Positions 49,077 through 60,514 of a DNA stretch of 64,000 nucleotides are shown one piece after another; position 1 is the first letter of the stretch; each line of letters starts with the position of its first letter. The notes below the pieces were generated by a model. The model was not told where the DNA came from and did no database searches. It saw only the letters and a list, made by a program, of their open reading frames with translations. Source of the DNA: Zasmidium citrigriseum (Eukaryota; Ascomycota; Dothideomycetes; Mycosphaerellales; Mycosphaerellaceae); NCBI GenBank assembly GCA_002786025.1, contig NHNW01000010.1, positions 806,001 to 870,000 on the forward strand. The letters run 5' to 3'. The translations under genes were made by a program, and so were the position numbers.

Positions 49077-49562
49077 TGGAGGAAAGGAGGATATGAAATG
49101 ATGTGTGTATGGTATGTTTGAGGGAGAGGGGATGGAAGGGATGTATTGCATATTTAAGACTGCCAGTGAGCTGATGGCATCGCCTCTGGCAGCGGATGGG
49201 AGCGTTGTTTTATTGTTTTGAGGAAGGGAAAGCAAGTCGTTGCGATACTTCGATAGTTGGTTTAATGATAGGCTTTTGATGGTTGTTACAGCGTTTTGAG
49301 CGAGTGGCATGTTGGCTTCACCGAGCGTTTGATGGAGGATTCTACGATGGGTGTCAAATGTTGGAGCAACGAGAAACAAATTCGATGAGATACATGACCG
49401 AAATGGAGCTCGTGCTAGAATGAATTCGACGCATCACTTCAATCCCTTGATTGACGCTTCCAACGAAGCAGAACGATTTCAAATGCCCAGAGTCATGCTT
49501 TTGGAAACTCATCAAAGTCGTACCACACCCCTACCATCAATCTCTCCCCCATCGCCAACTTC
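49077..49562. other. Convergent intergenic region
   Basis: 486 bp between the stop codons of the giant gene (+) and the Cys-rich gene (-). It should hold both 3' UTRs and polyadenylation signals. No ORF or repeat of note. Confidence 0.5.
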
Positions 49563-50184
49563 TCAGTACGCCGTAGGCTCAGCACTCACACTCGGCGCAC
49601 AAATACTGACAGTCCTCGTGGCAGGCTTCGTTGGACAGACACAGATGCCCACACCTCCAGCACTCGTCGTAGTCTCCAGAGCACAGCCCTTACAATCGAC
49701 CTAGAAGCAAGTCAGTCATCCGTCCCAATCGAATCACAGTCAATCGACTTACAGTCGTCGAAACATCCACAATCCCAACCCCACAATCCCCACAAGGAAA
49801 CGGATTCCTCTCCGTAACCGTGCTCGTACAAACCTTCACGTCCGGCGTCGTACAGCTCACTTTCTTCGTCAAGGACGGAGTCGTCAAAGGTCCACACTTC
49901 GTGACCGTCGTCGTCTTGCTGGGATCAACAGGCGTCGTCGTGCCGCACCACATCATGCACATGGGTCCCTCGGTGACGATGTCAAGGGCACAGGCTCCAC
50001 AGTCGGTGTAGGAGGTCGCGGTGTGGGCGGCGATTTTGGGGCAGCAGCCTGGTGGATGGGTGATGGTGGAGGTGCAGCTTGGGGCGGTTGGTGCTGGTGG
50101 GTAGTAGGGCAGGATGGACATTTCTTGGGCTGTGGCGGCGATGGCGAGGGTTGCCAGGGAGGCGAGGAGGCGGAGGGGAGACAT
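49563..50184 (-). CDS. Small secreted cysteine-rich protein
   Basis: Two exons: 50184-49753 and 49700-49563 (GTAAGT donor, CTTCTAG acceptor, phase 0), giving 189 aa. Signal peptide LRLLASLATLAIAATA-Q, then a mature chain of about 170 residues with 17 Cys. An internal duplication is visible: DCGACALDIVTEGPMC and DCKGCALETTTSAG, with a third weaker DCGVGI. The rest is Thr/Pro/Lys-rich. I chose ATG 50184 because upstream in-frame ATGs add basic sequence before the signal peptide. Size, secretion and Cys content resemble fungal effectors or wall proteins; no named family recognised. Converges on the giant gene. Confidence 0.75.
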
Positions 50185-50869
50185 GTTGTCGTTGGTGTTG
50201 TTGTTCTGGTCGAGATCAGAAGCAAGTCCAAAACCACCTTCCAAAACCTCACATGCAAATATTAGGGAAGGGACTCGTGCTCGTGCCTTCTCAAAACAAC
50301 CAAGGAACCTTCTCTCACTCTTTCTCCGTTGCTCTTGCCACGTTCCGAGTTTACTTCCTCGAGTCAGTCTTATATGCACCTCTTATAAGTCCCTGCACTG
50401 CAGTCAGTAACACAAAACCCAACTTCAGCTCGCATCCTCATCAGTCGCATTCCTCGCTGAAACCCGCCATGCGACTTCTTCTGGGCAAGCCACTCCTCGT
50501 GTTGGTACAACCCATCGTCATGCCAGCAAAAGCTCTCGTCACTCGAATAGAGGCCGAGCTGTTCGAATGGGGTGATACTCACGAAAAGTAAATTTCCGAA
50601 AGTTGCAAGCCACATGTCACAGAATCCTGGGCATTGGGGTTGCTCGAGCTGGCCTTTCATCAACACGTCCCGTTGGTACAGTCACCTGCCACCGCGGTTG
50701 GATACTTGGCAGCGGGTAGTGATCTAACTGGCCATTGCCCTTGTTGAGCTAGTTTATGGCTGCCAAGGAGGCTCTTAAACCGTGTGATGACAAGGGTGTT
50801 GCAGGGTTATATATTAATTGTTTGGAGCTAGTAAGGGTAGCAATTAGTACGGCTATAAGTAAGTTACAG
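50185..50869. other. Promoter of the Cys-rich gene and flank of RIP block III
   Basis: About 680 bp. The ORF 50079-50591 (+) runs antisense to the Cys-rich gene and I take it as a shadow. CA/TG frequency falls from about 50790 onward as RIP block III begins. Confidence 0.4.
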
Positions 50870-52690
50870 CCGGGTAGGGGGTCGCCCTACCTTACTCGAT
50901 AAGATAGGTAGTTTAGTAAGTAGCAGATAGATATTATAAAGGCTAAGTCTATAGATATTACCTACTATAGAGCGTATATATTTAAGCGCTTCGTATAGCT
51001 AGAGTCGTAGCTAGTATAGTCGTAGAGTCGTAATAGTTTTATAGAAGCGTATTATAGTAAGTTATATAGATAAAGAGCGACTATAAGCTAGTAATAGGCA
51101 CCTAGCTACCGCTATAATATATATAAAGACTCTAAGGTAGTAGAAGTTAGCTATCTTACTTACCTTCGTTATCTATACTATAGATCGTATCTAGAGGGCG
51201 TTAACGCCTTTAAGACGCCCTCGTTATAAGACACTACCCTCTTAAATTATCGTTTCTAACGCTAACGACGAGTATAACTCGGATAAAGCCTACCTACCTA
51301 CCCCCTTACCTACTAATACTCGTAAGTATATTAAATATAGTATACGACGCTTATATAAGGTTCTATTAGATATCTAGTATACTATTAAGACTCTATATTA
51401 ACTAGTAACTTAGCTACTAGGCCGTATCGCTTCCTTCCTTAACGAACTCTATACTACTATCTATATAATTACTCGAGAGCCTTATACGCTAGTCTAAGCC
51501 TTAGGCTATAGGCTAAGGAAATATAGTATACCTATCGCTAATCGTATTATCTACTTTATTACCTCTTCTATAGAAGGCCGCTAGTCTACGTATAAGGAAA
51601 TTAAAGAGCGGCTTAATTTAGCTTACTCTAAGGTATAACTCTAGCGTCTTACTCTTAATCTAGGCTCTTACTTATAATCGTAGTCTACTATCCGTCGATA
51701 TCTTAAAGAGCGTAGCTTCTTCCGTCGTATTATAAGGGTACTACTATATATCTCTAAGGAAACTAAGGTTAAGCGTATCTAATTTAGATACTTTAGGCTT
51801 AGGCTCTATAATTAGAAGGTCCCCCTTATCTTCGGCGATAGTATTACCTTTAGTAGTAGTAGTAACGGCGCTTCTATAATACGTATAACTTAGCTTAATA
51901 GTAAGGCGTACCTACGAGACTATTAGAGGCCTAGATATAGGCGTATATAGAGTAACTTGTGCTTTAAGTTTATTTATAGGCGTTTAAAGTTAGCGTTAGT
52001 ATATTTTAAAGCTCTAGCTCCTAGATTTACTACTAATTTTATTAGTTCTTTTAGGATAAGGCTACTATAGGCGATACTATTAACTCTAAAGGCTTTACGA
52101 CTTATATCCTTCTAGTCGCTATTAACTTCTTTAATCGCTACTACCTCTAGGCGATAGACGACGTTAACGATAGATAGGCCGCCGCCGCCGCCGCTTCTTC
52201 TTTATCTTCTAACGCCTTTAATCTACCGCCCTACCCTCTTAATACTATCGACGACGACGAGCGGACTATCGATAATAAGACCCTACCTATACTAATACTC
52301 GATAGTACCTCGATCTATACCTTTACTTATATATAATACGCCTTTAAGTATTACGGAATCCCTACTAGTTTAGACTACTAGCCGCTAAACAGTCTAGATC
52401 TTAACTTAATTAAGAATGTCTAGGCTATTATAAAGTATCGTATTCGCCGCCTTCTAATCGCTCGTAATAAGTAAGAGCGAAGATAGTAGATATAAGAGGT
52501 ATAGGATACCCTTACTCTAGATAAGATTACTAGGTATACTACCTCTTTTAGAAGCCGTTGTAAGAAGGTTATCGTAAATAAGGGTCGTTACACTAGATAT
52601 TAAGGTTAGTAGAGGCAGTAGAAGGTACGTTAGTAAAGGAATCTAATAGATTCGTCCGCTCTTTAATAGATTTAGTTATAGTATTACTAC
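50870..52690. repeat. RIP-mutated repeat block III
   Basis: CA/TG-depleted, CG-retaining block like blocks I and II, with stops in all frames. It carries a Tc1/mariner-like transposase relic. The right edge, near 52690, is 460 bp from the 3' end of the UBE2S-like gene. Confidence 0.9.
51430..52640 (+). mobile_element. Tc1/mariner-like (DDE_3) transposase, RIPed relic
   Basis: Reading through RIP stops gives, in order: a helix-turn-helix part (STYKEIKERLNLAYSKV, then STIRRYLKERSFFRR), a VPLIFGDSITFS segment that matches the family's first-Asp 'SDExxF' block, an YLRDYxRPRYRR segment, and a C-terminal block LDSTSIYTFTY ... LNSLDLNLIKNV that matches the 'EDNAPIH ... NSPDLNPIENVW' end of DDE_3 transposases. 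The last part (RRLLIARNK, QEVQDTLTLDKITRYT) is the usual C-terminal helix. Catalytic surroundings are altered and frames shift, so the copy is dead. No terminal inverted repeats seen. Confidence 0.72.
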
Positions 52691-53150
52691 TACTAAGAAT
52701 CTTAGCAATAGCATGAGGTATGACAATAGAAGCCCATTAGATCGCTTGATATACCTTAAATGGCACCTAATATGCAAGGGTGGCCTGCAGTGACAAGGAA
52801 GAAACCATGTCACCAACCGTGTTGTGAGGTGACTGTACGTTCTGCGCCAAGATATAAGCAATACTTGGCCCATCAGACTCGGTGACCTCTTATTCGTATT
52901 GCCGGAATGCGCAGCTGAGTCTGGTTTGATCCTTTGGCTCCTGAAATGGCAGATGGTGAACCAATTTGTGCTTTTGCAGAAGTCAAGTCGGCAAGATACA
53001 TGCCATCCTACTTTTGAGGGTGTTGGACCTGGTTTCCTCCTCATACCTACGTAGGATCCCACCATCTCTGAAATAGCCCAGTTGGGGTATCATCGCGATC
53101 CAACCCAATGCACCTGCGCCAATGCCGCTTCCCATCGTAACAGACCAGAA
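52691..53150. other. Short intergenic flank of RIP block III
   Basis: 460 bp with a 129-codon minus-strand ORF (53065-52676) that runs into the RIP block and has no recognisable domain. It probably holds the 3' UTR of the UBE2S-like gene. Confidence 0.45.
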
Positions 53151-54638
53151 TCACCACCTCGCTGCCTTCTTCTTGAACGGCTCTCCATCAAAGTCGCCCC
53201 GATTCCACCGCTTGACGTCTCCTCCACACTGCATCCACAGCCTGGCATTGGCCTCCGCATGTGCTTGCTCTGCCGCACTTTCGCGGGCACCAGGGGAGGG
53301 CGACTTCCTCTTCGTTCTCATTGCGCTGTATTTTATGCTGGAAGTGATTTGCGTTCCGCTACCAAGCACGTTCTTACCGATTCGCTTCGGTGGTGTGTCG
53401 AAGAGCTTGCGATGTGCCTTGCGTGGTTGTATAGATTCGTCATATGTAACGTCCATCATGAAAGAAGAATCCTCAGCAAGCGGCATGTCGTTGAGATTGG
53501 GCGGCGTGATGTTTGGAACTCGGAAGACAGCGTCTCGGCTGGCCTCTGGTCGCTCAAACGTGGAGTTGAGATTGAACAGCTGCGCCTGCTTCCGTTTCGG
53601 AGGGCTTTTCGAGGGGCTCTTGCGTGGGCTTGGTGGGTACTCGGGCTCCATGTCTCCAGAGACATCCTCATCTTCTTCCTCCTCGTCCTGCTCCATGATC
53701 AGCTCTCCAAGAGGGACAGCAACTCCGTGAGGCCGTCGTGGTGTTCGAGTCGGTTTCGGTGTGGTAGGCTTGGAAGGTGATTGCAACGAATCATTCTCCT
53801 GCCCCCCCTCGCCCATGCTCTCATCATCTTCCTCAATGCGTCGGGCAGTTCCATTCATCCGTGGAGGCGGACCACCAAAGACATCGTCTGCTTCCGACTG
53901 GACAACGAATGGCTGACTTGGTTGAGGTCGGTGTTGTGTGCGTCGAGCGGCTGCACCCGTTGGCGAAGTATCTGTCCTGCGTGCAGCTCTTACTTGCGCG
54001 ATAGTGCGTCTTCGCCGTACTGGGCCCTGTGTGGCCTGTGCCGAATGCTCTGCAACCTCGTCTTCCTCGGGCTCTTGTCCTCTGTTCTGAGCTTCGCGAA
54101 CAGTGCTCGCTAGCGATGCAGGTATGAGAGCGTGTATACTCGTCATGAGCTCCGCCCTCTTCGCAAACGAATCATAGCTTTCTTGGATCAGCGCACCAGC
54201 ATCTGCATTCAGTGCACTGTCCGGATTCGGCTGTATCAAGAGACATGATATCGTGATGAGCACATCCCGCAGCGTAAGCTTGCTGTCCCAGTCGCGCTTC
54301 AGCGTTTCTACACAAACACCTCCAGACTGTGGATCGACATTCGGGTGAAATATTGGCGTGCGAAAGTTGGCGGTCGGGGGTTGTTGCGGGTATTGAGGTG
54401 GGATCGTCAGGTGCAGCTTCCACACGCCTTTGACAAAGGGCGTGTGCGTTGGCCCGGCAAGCAGGATGTCGAGTTGCGTCAAGTCGTCGGTATGGCTGGA
54501 TGCGGCAGGGAAGAGGTAGTTCGGCGGGAGGTCTTGATTATGCAAAGCGGCGTGGTCTGCTGCCAGCCGGCGTAATGCTCGTGCGTTCTGTAGAGGTCAG
54601 AGCCGTGATGTAGGACTGCAAGCAGGTACCCGTACCAT
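53151..54638 (-). CDS. Ubiquitin-conjugating enzyme E2, UBE2S-like
   Basis: Exon 1 codes only the start Met (54638-54636). Intron 54635-54588 has GTACGG donor, CTCTGAC branch and CTACAG acceptor; exon 2 is 54587-53151. The product is 479 aa. The UBC fold starts ARALRRLAADHAAL; IFHPNVDPQSGGVC carries the HPN motif and the catalytic Cys93. LKRDWDSKLTLRDVLITISCLL and PNPDSALNADAG match UBE2S, which extends Lys11-linked chains with the APC/C, better than other E2s. The 300-residue C-terminal tail is acidic/basic and Pro-rich (TPPKR, SPRKSPSKSPPKRK: CDK sites and possible nuclear signals) and ends KKKAARW rather than the LRRL-type tail of animal UBE2S. Confidence 0.85.
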
Positions 54639-55248
54639 GTTGGAAAGTAAGCAAACTCGATTAAGCGCTGAAGCGGTATGATTCTGTCGTGGTATGCAAT
54701 TCTAGTCCAATGCCAGCAAGGAGAACTCAAGCCATGTCGCGGGTGGAAGGGCACAGGTCGAGTAGTCGAGTCGCAGGTTGAAGGTGTGGAGTGAAGTAAA
54801 GTGGCAGCTCAAAGCCAGAAGGCCGAGGTGGACGCGTCTGTGCGCGTCGACGGCATTGAGTGAATGGGACGCGGTTGTCCCGCTTGTCAGCCATCGCATT
54901 ATTATTGAAGTCCTAGACAATATGTGGAATTGAACGTTTTGTACGGAGTAGTTTCGTGATTTGATCAATTGTTGGTTCATTCTTTCATTACGCATAATTC
55001 ATACAACCATTAGTTCTGTACAACAACGCAGCAGAACGCCCGTGTTTTCGATAGCTTCTCATGCCATAATGCGTATTCCACGCAATTGAATGCATATCAT
55101 TCCTCTTGCCCAGTCAACCCCCCGTGATATCCAGTATGCCTGGCATTTCCATTCCTTTATGCATCCATTCCCAGCAAATTTGCCCGTTCCCATTTCTCGT
55201 AGCACTGCTCATGTCAATTCAGATCTTCAAGCGCCTCGGAGAACTTGC
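54639..55248. other. Intergenic, promoter of the UBE2S-like gene
   Basis: 610 bp between two minus-strand genes. Only short ORFs. No repeat or clear core promoter motif. Confidence 0.45.
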
Positions 55249-56251
55249 TCAAGAATCGACCTTGATCTCTGGCGCCTGAGTGCTCTCCGGTTTTGGCGCC
55301 TTCGCGACCTCTCCATTCTGCTGTACTTTTGCTTGCGCCTTGTCCTGCGCTTCGGGCTTTGCTGCTGCTTCGGGCTTTCCTGCCTCAGACTTCGCAGCTT
55401 CAGGCTTGACTGCCTCCGGTTTGACGGTCTCTGGTCGAATGATTTCAGGTTTCGGCGTCGCCTCTCTCTTAGGGATTGCGCCCAATTCGGAGCCTTGTCC
55501 ACTTTGTCCTCGCTTTCGACCTGTGATCGTGTTCCATACGCCTGTCTTCTCTCCACTCGACTGCGGTCGGCCGTTCGCTTCGTTGTGGTCGTCACTGTCT
55601 AGCATCCGCGCGAAAATACCGCGCTTCTTCTGAGGTTGAGGCTTTGGGTCGTCGATGTTCACATCCTCAAACTTGTCTTCCTCTTGTGTATGTGGAACTT
55701 GCAGCGGGCGGTGGAAGGAGTTGGATGTGCGCGGCGGGGGCTGGAAGGTTCTGCTGTCGAGCGATGCGCGTGGGCGACCCTCGAGTGGTTGGATTACGGG
55801 TGATCGTGCAGAGATATCCTGAAGCACGTATCAGTGCGTGCGATAGTAGATGGTTCACCTGGAACGACTCACAAATGACCTTCGATACGAATCGAATGAT
55901 TCTCGTGAAATATTAAACTGTTCATTCTCGTCGAATGCGCATCGATGTAACGACGACGATGTCGTTGATCGCGACGACGTCGTTCCCCAGAAGCTCTTCT
56001 TCTCAGTCGGCGACGGAGGCAGGTAGACGCCCGAGTCGTTGATCTCTGAAGCGGCCGTCAGCTCGCGGCCAGCCACGCATGTCCCAGGCGCATTCCAACT
56101 CACCACTCAACTTGTACTCGACGGGAGTCTTGTCGTTGAGGTCGACCTTGTTGACACTGCTGGTGCTCGGCGCCTTGTCCGGTCCGTTGATGGTCGGTGG
56201 CGGCCGCGCGTTCTCGTCGTTCTTCTTGAATGGGTTGCGCATGATGGGCAT
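55249..56251 (-). CDS. Hypothetical Pro/Lys/Glu-rich protein
   Basis: Three exons: 56251-56104, 56045-55873 and 55818-55249 (GTGAGT donors, TTCAG acceptors, consistent phases), giving 296 aa. The N-terminus begins MPIMRNPFKKND, so Met4 is an equally possible start. A short conserved-looking segment SGVYLPPSPTEKKSFW lies near residue 55. The C-terminal third has tandem KPE(A/T) repeats (about 235-290) and is probably disordered. No known domain. Cytosolic or nuclear by default, as no signal peptide or membrane segment is seen. Confidence 0.7.
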
Positions 56252-57468
56252 CGGCGGGGTAGGATGTCTGTGCTATGGCGATGCTATTGCTGCCCGGGAA
56301 GACTGCTGCGGTGCGATGCGACGTCGAAAAGTTGATCGATAAATAGAGGAGGACCCTGGAGAAAGAGAACCATGGGATTGAGGCAATGGCGCAGTGGAGT
56401 GACTTTGTATGTGGCAGGACCGGATCACGGATGGATCGGTCGGCAGACGGCCGCAACTCAGGACGATCCTTTCGACAAATCAATGCGGCGGGCTTACGGT
56501 TGCACTGTGATTGGAGGAGGTGAGGACGAGATAGGTACTGCGACGGCAGGTATTCATCAGGCACCGTGAGGTTCCACCGCCGCCAACTCAGCCCAGCCAG
56601 CTAAAGATGCACGCCATGTTGTGTTCCCTTGCACGAGTCCATCGCCAAGACGACCGCAGCGATGCATGTCACGCGGTTCGTGAAACGACGACACCACTGC
56701 ATTGTGGTTGGACTCGGTCCATTCTTCTCCATCACTTCTTCTCATTCGACTGCACAAAGGCCGACGGACCGAGAGACGCCGTAGGGCCGCCTCTCACTCG
56801 TCAACAACAGCTCGGCATCTTACTCGATTGTCTCGGCGCGTAGAAGTACCATTGTGGCTATGATCCTTTGACAAAGAGCGAAATGCAGTGCGGCGTCATA
56901 CATCCTGCCAGAGTGACATCGTTCTATCTATAACGTCTGTGGCTTCTCCACAAGCAAAAACATGGACAGCTCGACAGCTTACAGAGACTCCTTTCGGATT
57001 CGGTCGGCATTGCGCCCAAACTTTATGGCGGATCAGGTGGAGGAACCTCACCTGCTGTGTTCTGCTTCTCTCCGGCTTCGTCGTGGAGGTCAGAGAAAGC
57101 GATGAGTACATCGTCCAACACACCAAGTGGCATGAGAGGACTGCGTCGTGGTGTATTGTAGCATCCGGACTTCGTTATCAAGTCGTGAGAGCGGCCAAGA
57201 CCGTTGAGTTTCATCTTCACGTGATAATACGCGAAAATACATTTCGGTCAAAGATTTCCACGTGAGAGGTAGAAACGCTTCCAGTGAGTTCAATCGATTG
57301 CTGTATGAAGTGAGAGGTGCAAACGTAAGTGAATGAAAGTTGGCAAACGTATCGCGTCGAAACGCCATTTGGCTAGCGGCCCGTTTGCTGGCTCGTGCTT
57401 TGAGCCTGGATTCCGAACTTAGAAGGCACACTTCACCTTGCCTGTGGGTCCATCGTCAACATCGCCAC
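56252..57468. promoter_or_regulatory. Divergent intergenic region, hypothetical gene / Sir2 gene
   Basis: 1.2 kb between start codons on opposite strands. ORFs here are short, overlap in several frames and have no domain. The Sir2 frame is open back to 57340 without a better start. No element can be named. Confidence 0.45.
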
Positions 57469-59100
57469 ATGGCTGTACCAACTGTACTGCCCACAGAGGC
57501 CACGCCACTGGACTTTGGGCACAAGCGGAAGCATTCTCAAGTCATAGATCTTACTGGGGACGACGAAGAGGATGTTGCCGCCGCCATCCAACCGCCGCCT
57601 GGCAATCGCGAGGATCAACTTCACCAAGGCGAATCCCAGCATACCGAGGCGACCACAAACGGCAGCACGCCATTCGACGACGACGAGGATGAGATACTAG
57701 AGCAGATGCTAGAGGATCTGGATGGCGCGCAACCCTTCATCGACGGTAAGGGCCTTGTTTTCACTGGTGATACCAAGATGGCAGGCTAACATATCCCCCT
57801 AGACGGTACTCACAACATGACTAGAGAACGGAAGACAGCTCTTCGTGCCATTCTCCGCAATGTGGGCCCCGAGCAGTTCATCAAAGACACTCTCGGAAAT
57901 CAGAGCATGTCTATGCGCGAGCTTGGCTTGGTTTTTAATCTGAACCCTGCTTGGCTCGAAGACGACGACGATACGTACTTCTGTCTGCTCGGCCTGGCAA
58001 TCACCCGTGCCTACTACAAGCGACGGAAGCTGGAGCAGTACAACACGATAGACGACGCAGCGCAACTACTTCGGACAAGCCGCAACATCATGGTCATCAC
58101 CGGCGCAGGTATCTCAACTTCTCTTGGCATCCCGGACTTTCGCTCCAAGAACACTGGATTCTACGACAGTCTCATAGAGGAAGGATTTGAGGGTGGTGAG
58201 GACTTGTTCGACATTAGAAGGTTCGATGAAAACCCCGCCATCTTCTACAAACACGCCGGCGGGATCTTGCCATCCCTCAAGCGCGCGTCGCCGACACATG
58301 CATTCATTCGCCTCTTGCAGGATAAAGATCGGTTGCAGACGAACTACACTCAAAATATCGACAACCTGGAAGAGATCGCCGGGATAGATGAGAATCGCCT
58401 CATACAATGCCATGGCAGTTTTGCCACCGCTACTTGCCGGAAGTGTAAGAACAAGGTTAAGGGCACAGAAATCTACGACGACATCCGGCGAAAGGTCGTT
58501 GCCAGGTGCAAGCGTCCCAGCTGTCAGGACGACAGTGCACGACTGAAGCACGCAGTCCCACCCTTCAAGCGCCAGAAGTCAAAGAATCGCTATTCCGACG
58601 ATAGTGACGAGGACGACGACATACCTGAACAAGGCGTCATGAAACCGGACATCACCTTCTTCGGCGAGCAGCTCCCTACCACCTTCTTCGACCGTTTCAC
58701 TCAGCGCGATGCACAGCAGACCGACCTGGTCATCGTCATCGGCACTTCTCTCAAAGTCGCCCCCGTCAGCGAAATGCCAAACTTCCTCCCGCATCCGGTC
58801 CCGCACATCTACATCTCGCGAGAAGAGATCCAACACGTCAACTTCGACATTCAACTCCTCGGTAACTGCGACGACGTTGTCTTCGAACTTGCCCGCCGCG
58901 CAGGTTGGGATCTCAAACACGACATGATCCCCGTGGGACTCACAGTCGATGTCTCGCCGGTGGAAGGAACAGGCCATTGCTGGCAGCTCGCGCGTAGGGA
59001 GCACGAGATTGCCGCGACGGATTCCGACGTCAGTGAGAACGAAGATGAAGAGGAGGAGTCTGCGGGACCCAGACCTGCGAGGGACGAGGATGAAGTGTAG
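57469..59100 (+). CDS. Sir2-family NAD-dependent protein deacetylase (Sir2/Hst1/SIRT1 type)
   Basis: Two exons: 57469-57745 and 57803-59100 (GTAAGG donor, GCTAAC branch), giving 524 aa. An acidic N-terminus with VIDLTGDDEED (SUMO-interaction-like) precedes a helical region before the catalytic core. The NAD site GAGISTSLGIPDFRS is at about 193-207, TQNIDNLE at 275-282 and the catalytic His296 in QCHGS. Zinc ligands are C304, C307, C328 and C333; ITFFGEQLP and GTSLKVAPV are also present. It removes acetyl groups from lysines, releasing nicotinamide, mainly on histones in the nucleus. An acidic insert (DDSDEDDD) lies after the zinc module and a Glu-rich tail ends the protein. Class I sirtuin; Sir2 or Hst1 cannot be separated here. 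Confidence 0.93.
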
Positions 59101-59377
59101 AATGTTAACCTCATTCTCGATTTTTTCGACTTGGAACGACCAAGGAAGCGGGCGTTGAGGCGGGCTGGGAAGAAACGACATAGCAAGAGGATGGCGCAAC
59201 GGGGAAGACACAATTCTTCACTCTACTGAGTATCAGCATCAGCGAGGCGCACATGATAGATGGAATGGTGGCGGATAGACATTGTTAATATGCAGAAGAG
59301 GCTGGCCTGCTTTTTGGAGCATGCCTATGTGAATTTGACTTCTTGGAATCCATGCACTCCCTCTGTTTCCCTCTTTC
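59101..59377. other. Convergent intergenic region
   Basis: 277 bp between the stops of the Sir2 gene (+) and RRP42 (-). It should hold both 3' UTRs; no other signal. Confidence 0.5.
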
Positions 59378-60514
59378 TCAGCTCTCAACCAATCTCAACC
59401 CATCCATGACCTCTTCTCCCACTCCACCCTTCATCACCACCGCCTGAATCATCTTCGCGACCAGCCCCCGACTCACACCACCTCTTGGAGGTCGCCAGAC
59501 CGTCTGTCCCGCATCCTTCTCCCTCAACTTCAACGTCTCCTCCGCACTCAAGCCGCCCCCAGCACTCGTATTCGCAGCCAGTGGCACACCAGCAGCCGTC
59601 ATCCTCGAAGGCGGATCCACAGTTCTCAATGCAACCATCTTCAGCGCGCCATCACTAGCTTGCGCAGCCGAGATGGCGACCACAGCGTCTGCAACAGCAA
59701 GTTCGTCCCTGCTGGGGTCGAAGAGGATAGTGTTGCCGACCGTCATAACGAGCAACGTAACAGGCGGCTTTGTCTTCGCTTCTCCCGTCTTCAGATCCCG
59801 AGGATACAGGAACGTCGCAGCCTCCCAATCATCATTGAAAAGCGGATCCTCATCCTTCTCCGAAATCAAAGCCGGAATCCTCGTCGACAAAAGCGCGAGG
59901 TGTGTCGTCAGAGACAACAGAGGGAGAGGATACGAGAGCGGTTGAGAGAGGAGGAGGATCTAGAAATTGGAAGACTCACCTGTTAGCATATTCATCATCC
60001 TCAAAACCCCAAGGGCATCGTGTTGGTTGTCTTTACGCACATCAACATACAACCTCCAATGAAACCTCGAATTAATCCACAACCGATCCTTCAACTCCCC
60101 ATCCGCGAGGAGTGCTTCCGTGAGCATAGCAGCCAGAAACACCGGCAGCGCATCGTCGTCTCTCATGCCAGGGATCTCGATCGAGACGTCGAGCCATCCC
60201 TCCTCACCCTTTCCTTTGCTCTCCTCTTCGTCGCCCTCATCCGCCATATCGACATCCTCAAGCTCGCTGCTCAATCCACCCCGCCGCCGACTCTTCTCCA
60301 CCTCCGCCTTCACACCTACGATCGCCTCGGTGCCATCCGCGAAACAGATCCTCGCGCTACCGTTCGCGGAGGGCAGGATGTCTGTTTCTGCGACAAGTGG
60401 TCGGAATTGCGCTGGCGAGCGGCCGTCGGGGCGGATGGACGGGTCTTGTGAGAGGGAGTTGTGGAGGTAGGAGAGCTCGGCGGGCGAGAGAGGGATGTTG
60501 GTGTACGGCGCCAT
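59378..60514 (-). CDS. Exosome complex subunit Rrp42 (RNase PH-like)
   Basis: Two exons: 60514-60041 and 59959-59378, giving 351 aa. The intron (81 nt) runs from GTGCGT after ...WRLYVD to TTTCTAG before ILLLSQPLSYPLPLLSLTT. Only this junction restores the family segment. The N-terminus LSPAELSYLHNSLSQDPSIRPDGRSP and FADGTEAIVGVKAEVE are typical of Rrp42/EXOSC7, a catalytically inactive RNase PH-fold subunit of the six-member exosome ring in nucleus and cytosol. Later blocks are HLALLSTRIPALISEKDEDPLFNDDW, FDPSRDELAVADAV and the C-terminal SRGLVAKMIQAVV. An acidic insert (DVDMADEGDEEES) near residue 90 is non-conserved. Confidence 0.9.

Noticed and set aside
59960..59980. ACAG/GTGAGT donor as the end of RRP42 exon 1
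   Set aside because: No acceptor brings it into the HLALLSTR frame; the earlier GTGCGT donor with TTTCTAG acceptor restores the whole family segment.
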